Made by a program: the position numbers and the translations under genes. From Vibrio inusitatus (GTDB lineage Bacteria; Pseudomonadota; Gammaproteobacteria; Enterobacterales; Vibrionaceae): a stretch of 64,000 bases of DNA. Below, piece after piece: positions 27,957 through 36,611 of the stretch (within the stretch, counting starts at the first letter, position 1; every line of letters starts with the position of its first letter). The notes beneath the pieces were generated by a model that worked only from the letters and a program-made list of their open reading frames with translations, did not search any database and was not told the DNA's origin. The stretch is taken from NCBI GenBank assembly GCA_024346935.1, contig AP024879.1, forward strand, positions 558,001-622,000. Reading direction: 5' to 3'.

Positions 27957-27969
27957 TGCTAAATTAGCA
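27957..27969. promoter_or_regulatory. Candidate operator in the divergent reductase/ArsR region
   Basis: TGCTAAATTAGCA is a perfect odd palindrome, and the overlapping stretch TTAG-N6-CTAA (27964-27977) is a second inverted repeat. Both lie in the 172-base divergent promoter region, in the right place for the thiol-switch repressor to control both units. Its exact site is not known to me. Confidence 0.4.
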
Positions 27970-28033
27970 TTGACTAATAAAGAGATTTGTTTAAACTATC
28001 TCCAGTCATACAATTGAATCATAGGTATGAATC

Positions 28034-28363
28034 TTGATAGATAATAATCAAAGCCAAGCGCAACCAGATGCATCAGATCTGCATGATATAAAAGCAAAAG
28101 CCGATAACGTTGCGTCAGTTTTGAAGGTCTTGTCCCATGCTGAACGTTTGATGGTTGTGTGCCAACTGATTGAGGGTGAAAGAGGAGTATCAGAACTCCA
28201 GAAAGGTTCTCTACTCAATCAATCTGCATTGTCTCAGCATCTTAAAGTGTTGAGAGATAACGAACTTGTGCACGTGAGAAAAGAATCGCAGAAAGTGTTT
28301 TATTCGCTTAAAAATAAGCAAGTAGAGCAACTTATAAAGTCTTTGTATCAAATTTACTGTTAA
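28034..28363 (+). CDS. ArsR-family persulfide-sensing repressor, BigR/SqrR-like
   Basis: The 109-residue winged-helix repressor has the DNA-binding helices in GSLLNQSALSQHLKVLRDNELVHVRKESQKVFYSL. It has exactly two cysteines, Cys43 and Cys109, in the places of the BigR redox pair (recalled as Cys42 and Cys108), which form a disulfide or tetrasulfide bridge upon exposure to persulfides. No metal-site cysteines (CVC) are present. The start must be TTG at 28034, with AGGT seven bases upstream. A tiny ORF, ATG at 28028 with five codons, overlaps this start in another frame. The gene is followed by two sulfur-transporter genes. Confidence 0.85.
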   Translation: MIDNNQSQAQPDASDLHDIKAKADNVASVLKVLSHAERLMVVCQLIEGERGVSELQKGSLLNQSALSQHLKVLRDNELVHVRKESQKVFYSLKNKQVEQLIKSLYQIYC

Positions 28364-28378
28364 TTGAGGGAGATGATT

Positions 28379-28801
28379 ATGGAGTTTACAATTCCTTGGT
28401 CCTCGTTGTTCGGGGGAATGCTTTTAGGTATTTCTGCATCGTTGTTATTACTTTTTAACGGCAAGATTGCCGGCATCAGTGGCATTGTCTCTGGTCTTAT
28501 GAAAAATGAGTCAGGAGATAGAGGCTGGCGCTGGTTGTTTGTTATTGGCATGGTCATTGGCGGCGTTCTCGGTGCAAAAGCTTTTGGCGCTCACATCCCA
28601 ACGCAGTACGACACTAATTTATTGTTGTTATTACTTGGCGGGTTGTTTGTAGGTATAGGTACTAAAATCGGCAATGGATGCACCTCAGGCCACGGTATTT
28701 GCGGAATAGGGCGCTTATCTAAACGCTCAATTATCGCGACTTGTGTATTCATGTTGGTTTCAGGTATTACTGTATTTGTTCGCTTGCATTTAGTGGGGTA
28801 A
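28379..28801 (+). CDS. YeeE/YedE-type sulfur transporter, first half
   Basis: The 140-residue membrane protein has four hydrophobic segments and corresponds to one half of full-length YeeE/YedE (DUF395) transporters. The motif GIGTKIGNGCTSGHGICGIGRLS carries the conserved cysteine of the thiosulfate/sulfur channel. The chosen start, 28379, has GAGGGAG six bases upstream; in-frame alternatives at 28373 and 28364 are less well placed. It pairs with the next gene, 4 bases downstream. Confidence 0.85.
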   Translation: MEFTIPWSSLFGGMLLGISASLLLLFNGKIAGISGIVSGLMKNESGDRGWRWLFVIGMVIGGVLGAKAFGAHIPTQYDTNLLLLLLGGLFVGIGTKIGNGCTSGHGICGIGRLSKRSIIATCVFMLVSGITVFVRLHLVG

Positions 28802-28805
28802 GAAT

Positions 28806-29225
28806 ATGTTTAAGTTTATCTCGATTATAGCGGGTGTATTGTTTGGTCTGGGTATGGCTATCTCAGGCATGGTTGATCCGGTAAAAGTCATTGGATTTTT
28901 GGATGTCGCAGGCAACTGGGATCCAAGTCTAGCATTTGTAATGGGAGGTGGTTTAGTCGTCTTCTTGCCTACTTACTTCTTAGTAATCAAAAAGCAAACG
29001 AAACCTTTATCGGCAGAAACATTCTCAGTCTCCGAGAATCAAATTATCGATAGCCGCTTGCTGGTTGGAGCCGGTTTATTTGGTCTCGGTTGGGGTTTAG
29101 TGGGCATTTGTCCTGGACCCGTTGTTTCTTCATTAGGAGTAGGAAATGTTCAAGCATGGTTGTTTTTAATAGCGATGCTTGGCGGTTTCTACATTGGTGG
29201 GCGCGTAAACCGAGCTTCTAACTGA
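28806..29225 (+). CDS. YeeE/YedE-type sulfur transporter, second half
   Basis: The 139-residue membrane protein has four hydrophobic segments and matches the other half of YeeE/YedE (PmpB type): MAISGMVDPVKVIGFLD near the N-terminus and GLGWGLVGICPGPVVSSLG in the middle, with a conserved Cys. Together the two halves should form a pore for a reduced sulfur compound. It is the last gene of the repressor-transporter operon. Confidence 0.85.
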   Translation: MFKFISIIAGVLFGLGMAISGMVDPVKVIGFLDVAGNWDPSLAFVMGGGLVVFLPTYFLVIKKQTKPLSAETFSVSENQIIDSRLLVGAGLFGLGWGLVGICPGPVVSSLGVGNVQAWLFLIAMLGGFYIGGRVNRASN

Positions 29226-29251
29226 GCTTTTTACCGACGTTCTAGGTCAAT

Positions 29252-29278
29252 CTAAAACGCCCTCGATTGAGGGCGTTT
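29252..29278. terminator. Bidirectional terminator
   Basis: AAAACGCCCTC and GAGGGCGTTT form a GC-rich stem with a 4-5 base loop between the convergent transporter and nuclease genes. Confidence 0.8.
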
Positions 29279-29285
29279 AGGTAAG

Positions 29286-30191
29286 TTACTCAATAGAGAA
29301 TGACAAAGGACAATGATCACTCAATTGATAGCGAATTACATCATTTCTTGAGAAAGCATCTTGAGAGGGCTTCGAGAATGCCAAATCAGAGCTCACAACC
29401 ACATGATCTATTAGATTACGGAATTTATGAGTTTGATTAGGGTTCTTGTTAGAACGAACTTCGCACCTAGCATTGGTATCTTTCGATGCGAGAACCGCAT
29501 TGTTTGTTTCCTGTGTAAGTATCTCCCATAACCAGTCACCACGGTAAGCAAGGTTATGATTAAAGTCCCCCATGATGACAAAAGAATCACCGTTACTTTG
29601 TCGGTCTCTAACCCATTGGTTGAGCATCTTTCCTTGTTGTTCTAAGAGTTTACAAGACCGATTGTTGCGTTTTACCCCCTGACAGCCTGCCTTAAGATGA
29701 ACAGAAAGGATGTGCAGACTCGGTTTGTTGTTGCTTCTATCGATAACTATATAGCTGGCAAAACGAAGTTTCCCATTGTGGGTAGCGTTTAAATCAATAT
29801 CTGGTTGGTTATGAACGGTCAGCGATTTGTGTATCGCAAATCCTGTGTACTGGTTGATCTCGTTAAATTGTCGGTGAGAATTTTTATCGAGCGCGCGATC
29901 AGATAAAATGATTTGGTAATCAGTCCCAACGACTTGCGCAATAGCGGCAACACTATCAACTTCCTGAAATGCGAGTACCTCGGCGTCGGTTTTATTAAAG
30001 TAACGAGACAGAGTAGAGAAGTCTTCGATACTCCTGTTACTTTCAGAGAATTGTGGATAACTCTGCGTGGATAGCCAGGCGATATTCCAACTCGAGAGTT
30101 TTACATTGGTTGCATATGCACTGCACGAGAACAATGAAAACAGCAACATTATCCATGTATATGCAAGTGGTTTTTTAAGTTTTTCTAGCAT
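29286..30191 (-). CDS. Exported endonuclease/exonuclease/phosphatase (EEP) family protein
   Basis: The 301-residue protein has a signal peptide (hydrophobic core WIMLLFSLFSCSAYA). The EEP (DNase I-like) fold is clear from SSWNIAWL, VLAFQEVDS (metal Glu), SVHLKAGC (catalytic His), VIMGDFNHN (Asp-x-Asn) and LSDHCPLSFS (catalytic Asp-His). It is probably a secreted or periplasmic nuclease or phosphatase. It lacks the additional domains of large extracellular nucleases such as Xds. Substrate unknown. Confidence 0.85.
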   Translation of the reverse strand: MLEKLKKPLAYTWIMLLFSLFSCSAYATNVKLSSWNIAWLSTQSYPQFSESNRSIEDFSTLSRYFNKTDAEVLAFQEVDSVAAIAQVVGTDYQIILSDRALDKNSHRQFNEINQYTGFAIHKSLTVHNQPDIDLNATHNGKLRFASYIVIDRSNNKPSLHILSVHLKAGCQGVKRNNRSCKLLEQQGKMLNQWVRDRQSNGDSFVIMGDFNHNLAYRGDWLWEILTQETNNAVLASKDTNARCEVRSNKNPNQTHKFRNLIDHVVVSSDLAFSKPSQDAFSRNDVIRYQLSDHCPLSFSIE

Positions 30192-30342
30192 CTAAATTCG
30201 CTCTTCCTTTCCATTGCCCATTCCAAAAGCACTTCAAAAAATGCAAGTTTTTCTGGAAAAATTATGTGATTTTTTTTGTTATGAGGACGAGATCATTTAT
30301 TCAAAAAAGATCGGTCTCAAAATCACTCACTCGGCGCTTATA

Positions 30343-30356
30343 TTGATCTAGATCAA
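30343..30356. promoter_or_regulatory. FNR box upstream of nrdDG
   Basis: TTGATCTAGATCAA matches the FNR consensus TTGAT-N4-ATCAA perfectly, 112 bases before the nrdD start. It suggests activation of the anaerobic ribonucleotide reductase when oxygen is absent. Confidence 0.85.
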
Positions 30357-30388
30357 AAACATTGAGTGGCGGTTCTCGTTTAATACGC

Positions 30389-30435
30389 CCACAATATGTA
30401 GTGTGCAAAATAAATATAAATACCCTATATAGTGT
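30389..30435. promoter_or_regulatory. Pair of NrdR boxes upstream of nrdDG
   Basis: Box 1 (30389-30404) is CCACAATATGTAGTGT, 15 of 16 to ACACWATATNTWGTGT. Box 2 (30420-30435) is ATACCCTATATAGTGT, 13 of 16. Their starts are 31 bases apart, the usual spacing of paired NrdR boxes (three helical turns). NrdR would repress the operon in response to dATP. Confidence 0.8.
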
Positions 30436-30467
30436 ATCTGTGTATATGCTGTGGGTAAGGAGAATAT

Positions 30468-32588
30468 GTGAAACCAGTTGTGTTAAAAAGAGACGGATCT
30501 CTCGCCCCATTTACCAAGGATCGTATTGTTGCAGCAATAAAAAGTGCTGCACCTCACACAGATGAAGACTTAGCTAACTATGCTGAGGGCGTAGCTTTAT
30601 CTGTAGAGCAACAACTGGTGGATAGCCAAGAAGTGGATATCCAACAAATTCAAACTTTAGTCGAGAACGAACTCATGCAGGGTCCATATAAAGGACTAGC
30701 TCGTTCGTACATCGAATACCGCCATGACCGCGATATGGCTCGTGAAAAGAAGAGTGTATTGAACCAAGAAATTCAAGGTTTAATCGAGCAGTCAAATGCT
30801 GATCTTCTTAATGAAAACGCGAACAAAGACGGTAAAGTGATCCCGACTCAGCGCGATCTCCTTGCTGGTATTGTAGCTAAACACTACGCAAAAACGCACA
30901 TTTTACCTCGTGACATTGTTCAAGCACACGAAGACGGCGATATTCACTACCACGATCTGGATTACGCACCGTTTTTCCCAATGTTTAATTGTATGCTAAT
31001 CGACCTTAAGGGCATGCTAACACATGGCTTTAAAATGGGTAATGCCGAGATTGATACACCAAAATCTATCTCTACAGCTACCGCTGTTACAGCTCAAATT
31101 ATCGCGCAAGTTGCGAGTCACATTTATGGCGGCACAACCATCAATCGTATTGATGAGGTTCTAGAGCCTTATGTGACTTGTAGCTATGAAAAGCACCTTG
31201 AAGTCGCAAAAGAATGGGATATTCATAACCCTGAAGAATTTGCACGATCGCGTACAGAAAAAGAGTGTTACGACGCTTTTCAATCTCTAGAGTACGAAGT
31301 CAACACATTACATACAGCAAACGGCCAAACTCCTTTTGTTACTTTTGGCTTCGGTCTGGGCTCTACTTGGGCATCAAAGCTAATTCAAACGTCTATTCTA
31401 AAGAACCGTATTGCTGGACTTGGTAAGAACAAAAAGACAGCTGTCTTCCCTAAATTGGTGTTTGGGATCAAAGATGGTCTAAATCACAAGCCTTCTGATC
31501 CTAACTACGACATTAAACAATTGGCTCTTGAGTGCGCATCTAAACGCATGTATCCAGATATCTTAAACTACGACAAAGTAGTAGAAGTGACGGGTTCATT
31601 CAAAACGCCTATGGGTTGTCGTAGCTTCTTGAACGTGTACGAAGAAAATGGCGAGATGATTCATGAAGGGCGAAACAACCTTGGTGTTGTTAGTCTTAAC
31701 CTGCCTCGTATTGCATTACAAGCTGGTGGTAGTGAAGAGCGTTTCTATGAACTATTAGACGAAAAATTGGTGACCGCACGTCGCGCCCTAGAAACTCGTA
31801 TTACTCGACTAGAAAACGTGAAAGCAAGAGTTGCACCAATTTTATATATGGAAGGTGCGTGTGGTGTTCGTCTAAATGCTGATGATTCAGTTGCTGAAAT
31901 ATTCAAGAACGGCCGAGCTTCTATCTCTCTAGGTTACATTGGTATTCACGAAACCATCAATGCGTTGTTTGGCACTGAAGAGCATGTATTTGACGAATCT
32001 CGCTTACGTGAGAAAGCACTAGATATCGTTGCGTACTTAAAAGAAAACGTCGAACGTTGGACTGAAGAAACTGGTTATGGCTTTAGCTTGTACGGTACTC
32101 CAAGTGAAAACTTGTGCAGCCGTTTCTGCCGAGTAGACACTAAAGAATTTGGTGTCATCAAAGGCGTAACAGACAAAGGCTACTACACCAATAGTTTCCA
32201 CCTAGATGTTGAAAAGAAAGTTAACCCATACGATAAGATAGACTTTGAGATGCCTTACCCACTTATCTCAACCGGTGGATTTATTTGTTATGGTGAATTC
32301 CCGAACATGCAGCGTAATATTGAAGCATTAGAAAATGTCTGGGATTACTCATACAGCCGAGTGCCTTATTATGGCACGAATACGCCTATCGATGAGTGTT
32401 ATGAGTGCGGATACACGGGTGAGTTCGAATGTACGAGTAAGGGGTTTACCTGTCCGTCTTGTGGTAATCACGACTCTTCTAAGGTATCAGTGACACGCCG
32501 TGTATGTGGCTACTTAGGAAGCCCAGATGCTCGTCCGTTCAACTTCGGTAAACAAGAAGAAGTTAAGCGACGTGTTAAGCATCTATAA
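30468..32588 (+). CDS. nrdD: Anaerobic ribonucleoside-triphosphate reductase
   Basis: The 706-residue class III reductase makes dNTPs from NTPs without oxygen. An ATP-cone (about 1-90, VLKRDGSLAPFTKDRIVAAIKSAA) precedes the glycyl-radical barrel. A four-Cys zinc site is visible near the C-terminus (CYECGY...CPSCGN), and the radical Gly681 is in RRVCGYLGSPDARP. The start is GTG at 30468 with AAGGAG upstream; an overlapping ATG at 30466 is out of frame. It forms an operon with the activase gene nrdG. Confidence 0.97.
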   Translation: MKPVVLKRDGSLAPFTKDRIVAAIKSAAPHTDEDLANYAEGVALSVEQQLVDSQEVDIQQIQTLVENELMQGPYKGLARSYIEYRHDRDMAREKKSVLNQEIQGLIEQSNADLLNENANKDGKVIPTQRDLLAGIVAKHYAKTHILPRDIVQAHEDGDIHYHDLDYAPFFPMFNCMLIDLKGMLTHGFKMGNAEIDTPKSISTATAVTAQIIAQVASHIYGGTTINRIDEVLEPYVTCSYEKHLEVAKEWDIHNPEEFARSRTEKECYDAFQSLEYEVNTLHTANGQTPFVTFGFGLGSTWASKLIQTSILKNRIAGLGKNKKTAVFPKLVFGIKDGLNHKPSDPNYDIKQLALECASKRMYPDILNYDKVVEVTGSFKTPMGCRSFLNVYEENGEMIHEGRNNLGVVSLNLPRIALQAGGSEERFYELLDEKLVTARRALETRITRLENVKARVAPILYMEGACGVRLNADDSVAEIFKNGRASISLGYIGIHETINALFGTEEHVFDESRLREKALDIVAYLKENVERWTEETGYGFSLYGTPSENLCSRFCRVDTKEFGVIKGVTDKGYYTNSFHLDVEKKVNPYDKIDFEMPYPLISTGGFICYGEFPNMQRNIEALENVWDYSYSRVPYYGTNTPIDECYECGYTGEFECTSKGFTCPSCGNHDSSKVSVTRRVCGYLGSPDARPFNFGKQEEVKRRVKHL

Positions 32589-32623
32589 TCATTTAGGTTG
32601 ATTGGACAAAGAGTAGGGCATTG

Positions 32624-33094
32624 ATGAATTACCATAACTATTATCCTGTAGATGTAGTAAATGGACCAGGTACACGTTGTACCTTGTTTGTTTCTGGTTG
32701 CATTCATCAGTGCCGTGGTTGTTACAATCAATCTACTTGGTCTCCAAGCTCTGGTCATGTCTACACTAGAGAAATGGAAGACCAGATCATTGCTGACCTA
32801 AATGATACTAGGATTAAACGTCGTGGATTGTCTCTTTCCGGAGGCGATCCCTTGTTTCCAGGGAACGTTGCGCCAGTGCTAAATTTGGTAAAACGCGTTA
32901 AAGACGAATGCCCGGGAAAAGACATTTGGCTTTGGACGGGGTATTTGCTAGCCGAGCTTACTCCAGAGCAACAGCAGGTTGTTGATTTCGTTGATGTGTT
33001 AATCGATGGAAAATACGAGAAAGATTTTGCTGATGTACGTCTAGAGTGGCGTGGCAGTTCCAATCAAGTGATTCATCGCTTCGATCTTAAATAA
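32624..33094 (+). CDS. nrdG: Anaerobic ribonucleotide reductase activase
   Basis: The 156-residue radical-SAM enzyme installs the glycyl radical in NrdD. The iron-sulfur cluster is held by Cys26, Cys30 and Cys33 (SGCIHQCRGCYNQ), the same spacing and place as in E. coli NrdG; the SAM-binding SLSGGDPLF follows. The start is the ATG at 32624, 35 bases after nrdD. Confidence 0.95.
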   Translation: MNYHNYYPVDVVNGPGTRCTLFVSGCIHQCRGCYNQSTWSPSSGHVYTREMEDQIIADLNDTRIKRRGLSLSGGDPLFPGNVAPVLNLVKRVKDECPGKDIWLWTGYLLAELTPEQQQVVDFVDVLIDGKYEKDFADVRLEWRGSSNQVIHRFDLK

Positions 33095-33247
33095 ATCTCT
33101 CATTTTGAGCGTATCCTATGCGCTCTTTACTTGATCTGTATAAAATTCAATCACGAAACAGCGATGCCGTTTAATAACTGTTTCGATTTCTTTCGGCAAG
33201 TGATAACGTGAGTCTATCCAAATGAATTTCAAAGGGTTGTGACTTTC

Positions 33248-34429
33248 ATGTTCTCCAATCTACCATCTCCTCAACAGGATCCGATCCTGTCATTATCTTT
33301 AGCTTACAGACAAGACCAACGCGATAAAAAAATCGATTTAGGTATTGGTGTTTATCGAAATAGTGACGGTGTAACGCCCGTTATGGACTCTATACAAAAA
33401 GCGGAACAAATTGTTTTAAATGATCAGGAAACAAAGGCGTACGTTGGTATGGCCGGAGATGAAGAATTTAATGCTGCTGCATTAAATCTTGTTCTACCTG
33501 ACTCAGGCATTACAGAACGCGCAATATCCGTGCAAACTCCGGGTGCAAGTGGAGGGCTGCGCATGCTGGCTGAGTTGATCTCCTTCTCAAGTCCAGGTGC
33601 GACAATTTGGTTGAGTAATCCAAGCTATGTGAACCATCAACCAGTAATGGAAGCCGCTGGCCTTAAGGTTAAGCATTACCGTTACTTTGAAGCAAACAGC
33701 AAGCAAGTCGATGTAAATGCAATGTTGGATGATCTAAGCAAAGCAGGTGCAAAAGACGTAGTGCTTCTTCATGGTTGCTGTCACAACCCAACAGGGGCGG
33801 ATTTAACTCATGAAGCTTGGAAACAGGTGACGCTACTGGCTCAAAAAAATGGTTTTTTACCGTTCATTGATATCGCATATCAAGGTTTTGGTGATGGACT
33901 AGCACAAGATGCTTTTGGTGTTCAACATATGGCGGCTAATCTTCCTGAATTGTTAGTAACGAGTTCTTGTTCAAAAAACTTTGGATTGTATCGAGAGCGT
34001 ACTGGGAGTGCGATCGTGGTAGCAGATCAGAAAAACCATGCGATGAATGCACGTGGTAAGCTATTACAGATGGCAAGATCAACTTATACTATGCCTCCTG
34101 CACATGGTGCGTCTATAGTTAAAACTGTGTTGCTAGACAAAGAGTTAAAGTCTTCTTGGATGACTGAACTTGAACAGATGCGTTTAAGATTAGTCAGCTT
34201 GAGACAGCAGTTGTGTAGCGAATTAGCAACCAAGACAAACTCTGAGGACTTCGAGTTTATTAAGCAACACAAAGGCATGTTTAGCGTATTAGGTTTTTCA
34301 GCCGAGCAGATGATAAGACTTCGCGAAGAGTTTGCTGTTTATGGTGTGAATGACGGCCGCATCAATATAGCAGGTCTAATGGAACAAGATTTAACGTACG
34401 TAGCGACAGCTATTGCTGCGGTTCGATAA
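33248..34429 (+). CDS. Aromatic/aspartate aminotransferase (class I, PLP)
   Basis: The 393-residue enzyme belongs to the AspC/TyrB group. It has LGIGVYRNSDGVTPVM near the N-terminus, the PLP-contacting HGCCHNPTGAD and FIDIAYQGFGDG, the Schiff-base lysine in SSCSKNFGLYRERTG, and the substrate arginine in DGRINIAGL. ATG at 33248 is chosen; a GTG at 33239 is too close to the AAGGG site. Specificity between aspartate and aromatic substrates cannot be settled by eye. Single gene. Confidence 0.85.
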   Translation: MFSNLPSPQQDPILSLSLAYRQDQRDKKIDLGIGVYRNSDGVTPVMDSIQKAEQIVLNDQETKAYVGMAGDEEFNAAALNLVLPDSGITERAISVQTPGASGGLRMLAELISFSSPGATIWLSNPSYVNHQPVMEAAGLKVKHYRYFEANSKQVDVNAMLDDLSKAGAKDVVLLHGCCHNPTGADLTHEAWKQVTLLAQKNGFLPFIDIAYQGFGDGLAQDAFGVQHMAANLPELLVTSSCSKNFGLYRERTGSAIVVADQKNHAMNARGKLLQMARSTYTMPPAHGASIVKTVLLDKELKSSWMTELEQMRLRLVSLRQQLCSELATKTNSEDFEFIKQHKGMFSVLGFSAEQMIRLREEFAVYGVNDGRINIAGLMEQDLTYVATAIAAVR

Positions 34430-34462
34430 TAATAACTAACTTAAATTAACAGGGTGGATTGG

Positions 34463-35110
34463 ATGAAACATTGGAAAATTTTAAGTATTGCTTTGTTTGC
34501 TGGATCTTTGGTTGCGTGTTCAAGCGGGCCACAAAACAGTGGTGATGAAGAGATCAAGTTTGAACAGCCGGTCATGGAGCAAGAAACAGAAGAATCGGTA
34601 GAAGAAGTAGTAGAAACAGAAGAACCAAAAGCTGTTGAGGATGAAAAGGAAGCTGAAGCGGCACCTGCCCCTACTAAAACAGACGATGGTAAACTCATTT
34701 TAGGTGAACAAGAGTGGTTGTTTTTCCCTGAGTTCAAATCCACAGTAAGAGCGCGAGTTGATTCTGGCGCAACTACATCTTCTTTATCTGCGGTTGAAGT
34801 TAAACAATTTGAGCGTGACGGCAAGAAATGGGTGAAATTCAAACCCGCATATGACGGAAAGGTAGGGAAAGAGATAAGTCTGCCAATCGAGCGTTTTGCA
34901 AAAGTGAAGCAATCAAGTTCAGATGACGCAGATAAACGTCCTGTGGTAGTAGTTTGGATTCAGCTATCTTCTCTAAAAGAGAAGACAGAGTTTACTCTTG
35001 TTGACCGTTCACATTTAGACTTCCCAGTGTTGCTTGGTCGTAGTTTTGTTCGTGATGTCGCCATCGTTGATGTCAGCCGCAAGTACGTTCAACCTAAGAT
35101 CACTAAATAA
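34463..35110 (+). CDS. Retropepsin-like zinc-protease-domain lipoprotein
   Basis: The start at 34463 gives a lipoprotein signal (lipobox LVAC). A Glu-rich linker (about 25-75) follows, then a domain of the PF05618 (RimK-associated, retropepsin-like) type: FFPEFKSTVRARVDSGATTSSLSA contains the DSGA motif of aspartic-protease-like folds, and FPVLLGRSFVRDVAIVDVSRKY ends it. In other bacteria the domain is linked to ATP-grasp peptide ligases. It is probably anchored in the outer membrane. Its activity is unproven. Confidence 0.8.
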   Translation: MKHWKILSIALFAGSLVACSSGPQNSGDEEIKFEQPVMEQETEESVEEVVETEEPKAVEDEKEAEAAPAPTKTDDGKLILGEQEWLFFPEFKSTVRARVDSGATTSSLSAVEVKQFERDGKKWVKFKPAYDGKVGKEISLPIERFAKVKQSSSDDADKRPVVVVWIQLSSLKEKTEFTLVDRSHLDFPVLLGRSFVRDVAIVDVSRKYVQPKITK

Positions 35111-35121
35111 TCATGAGTTAT

Positions 35122-35142
35122 AGGTGCCCCTAAAGGGCACCT
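35122..35142 (+). terminator. Hairpin between the lipoprotein gene and modA
   Basis: AGGTGCCC and GGGCACCT form an 8-bp stem with a 5-base loop. No T-run follows, so termination may be partial. Confidence 0.5.
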
Positions 35143-35158
35143 AATCATTAAGAACGTT

Positions 35159-35908
35159 ATGTTTCGTATTCTAGCTCCGCTTTTAATTCTCTTTTCTTCG
35201 TTTTCATTCGCCCATTCAAAACACACTGTTTATGTCTACGCTGCATCATCTATGACCCAAGTTGTTGAAAGGTTAATTGAGTCTGCGTCAAAACAAGGCA
35301 TAGAAGTAAAAGGCGTATATGGTTCATCGTCTTCATTGGCAAGACAGATCTCTAGGGGGGCACCTGCTGATATCTTTATCTCCGCAAATACACAATGGAT
35401 GGAGTACCTAGAGCAAGAAGTAGAAGGTGTAGAACCCGCAAAAAACATTGCGAGTAATCAACTCGTAATCGTGTCAGGAACGCACAAGCTAACTTTAGAA
35501 CGATTGGATGATTTGTCTACTTGGAACAAAGTATTAAATGGACAGCGTTTAGCTATTGGTGAACCTAACACTGTACCTGTAGGAATCTACGCCGAACAAG
35601 CCCTGCGAAAGCTAAAGGTGTGGCAGACACTCTCCAAACAAACTGCACCAATGAAAAACACTCGAGCTGTGCTTGCTATGGTGGAAAGGCAACAGGTACC
35701 GGTTGGGATTGTGTATGTTACTGATGCAATTCAATCGAAACAGGTCAACATAGTCTCAGCTATCCCAACTCATCTTTACGAGAAAATCAAATACCCAGCG
35801 GTGTTATTGACAGATAAAGCCGTAGCTAGTCAGGTCTATAAAACCCTTTATAGCAAAGAGATGAGAGAATATTTGCTAGAGTTAGGATTTACTCCATTAA
35901 CCAAATAG
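35159..35908 (+). CDS. modA: Molybdate-binding periplasmic protein
   Basis: The 249-residue protein has a signal peptide (MFRILAPLLILFSSFSFA) and a type II periplasmic-binding fold with the ModA motifs VYAASSMTQVVERL and GSSSSLARQISRGAPADIFISAN and, later, GIVYVTDAI. It captures molybdate (or tungstate) for the ABC transporter encoded by the next two genes. Confidence 0.9.
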   Translation: MFRILAPLLILFSSFSFAHSKHTVYVYAASSMTQVVERLIESASKQGIEVKGVYGSSSSLARQISRGAPADIFISANTQWMEYLEQEVEGVEPAKNIASNQLVIVSGTHKLTLERLDDLSTWNKVLNGQRLAIGEPNTVPVGIYAEQALRKLKVWQTLSKQTAPMKNTRAVLAMVERQQVPVGIVYVTDAIQSKQVNIVSAIPTHLYEKIKYPAVLLTDKAVASQVYKTLYSKEMREYLLELGFTPLTK

Positions 35909-35918
35909 GTAATGTGTG

Positions 35919-36611
35919 ATGCTCACCGAGTTAGAACTTACAGCCCTAGTACTCAGCCTAAAAATAGCTTTAGTTGCGAGTATTTGTATTTTACCAATCG
36001 GAATCGCACTGGCTTGGCTTTTGGCTAAAAAAGACTTCTTTGGAAAGAGTTTAATCGATGGCCTTATTCACTTGCCGTTAGTGCTTCCGCCTGTAGTGGT
36101 TGGGTATGTACTTCTTATCCTATTTGGTAAACAAGGACCTATAGGGAAATGGTTAGAACAGTACCTTGGACTCGACTTTTCATTTAGCTGGAGAGGGGCA
36201 GCCCTAGCATCGGCTGTGGTTGCTCTGCCTCTAATGGTAAGGGCCATTCGTCTTAGTATATTGTCCGTTGATAGTAAACTTGAAGACGCCGCAATGACAT
36301 TGGGGGCAAATCCTTGGAAAGTATTTCAGAGAGTAACACTCCCATTGATTATGCCGGGTGTAATCTCTGGCTTTGTATTGGCGTTTGCGCGCAGTTTAGG
36401 GGAATTTGGTGCAACCATTACTTTTGTTTCCAATATTCCAGGTGAAACCCAAACAATCCCTCTTGCAATGTTTAGCTTTCTTGAAACCCCAGGTGCGGAG
36501 TTTCAAGCTATGAGACTGTGTATTTTAGCCGTTGTGATTGCGCTGATATCGCTATTTATTAGTGAATGGATGTCTCGCCGAGCTCAACTAAAATTGGGGT
36601 TATCTGGATGA
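35919..36611 (+). CDS. modB: Molybdate ABC transporter permease
   Basis: The 230-residue protein has about five membrane segments and the EAA loop of ABC permeases (EDAAMTLGANPWKVFQRVTLPLIMPGVISG). ATG at 35919 is used; a GTG at 35916 is in frame. The end overlaps the modC start (ATGA). Confidence 0.93.
   Translation: MLTELELTALVLSLKIALVASICILPIGIALAWLLAKKDFFGKSLIDGLIHLPLVLPPVVVGYVLLILFGKQGPIGKWLEQYLGLDFSFSWRGAALASAVVALPLMVRAIRLSILSVDSKLEDAAMTLGANPWKVFQRVTLPLIMPGVISGFVLAFARSLGEFGATITFVSNIPGETQTIPLAMFSFLETPGAEFQAMRLCILAVVIALISLFISEWMSRRAQLKLGLSG

Noticed and set aside
34441..34842. Open frame antisense to the retropepsin-like lipoprotein gene
   Set aside because: It is Ser-rich low-complexity sequence, the reverse of the Glu-rich linker; a shadow frame.
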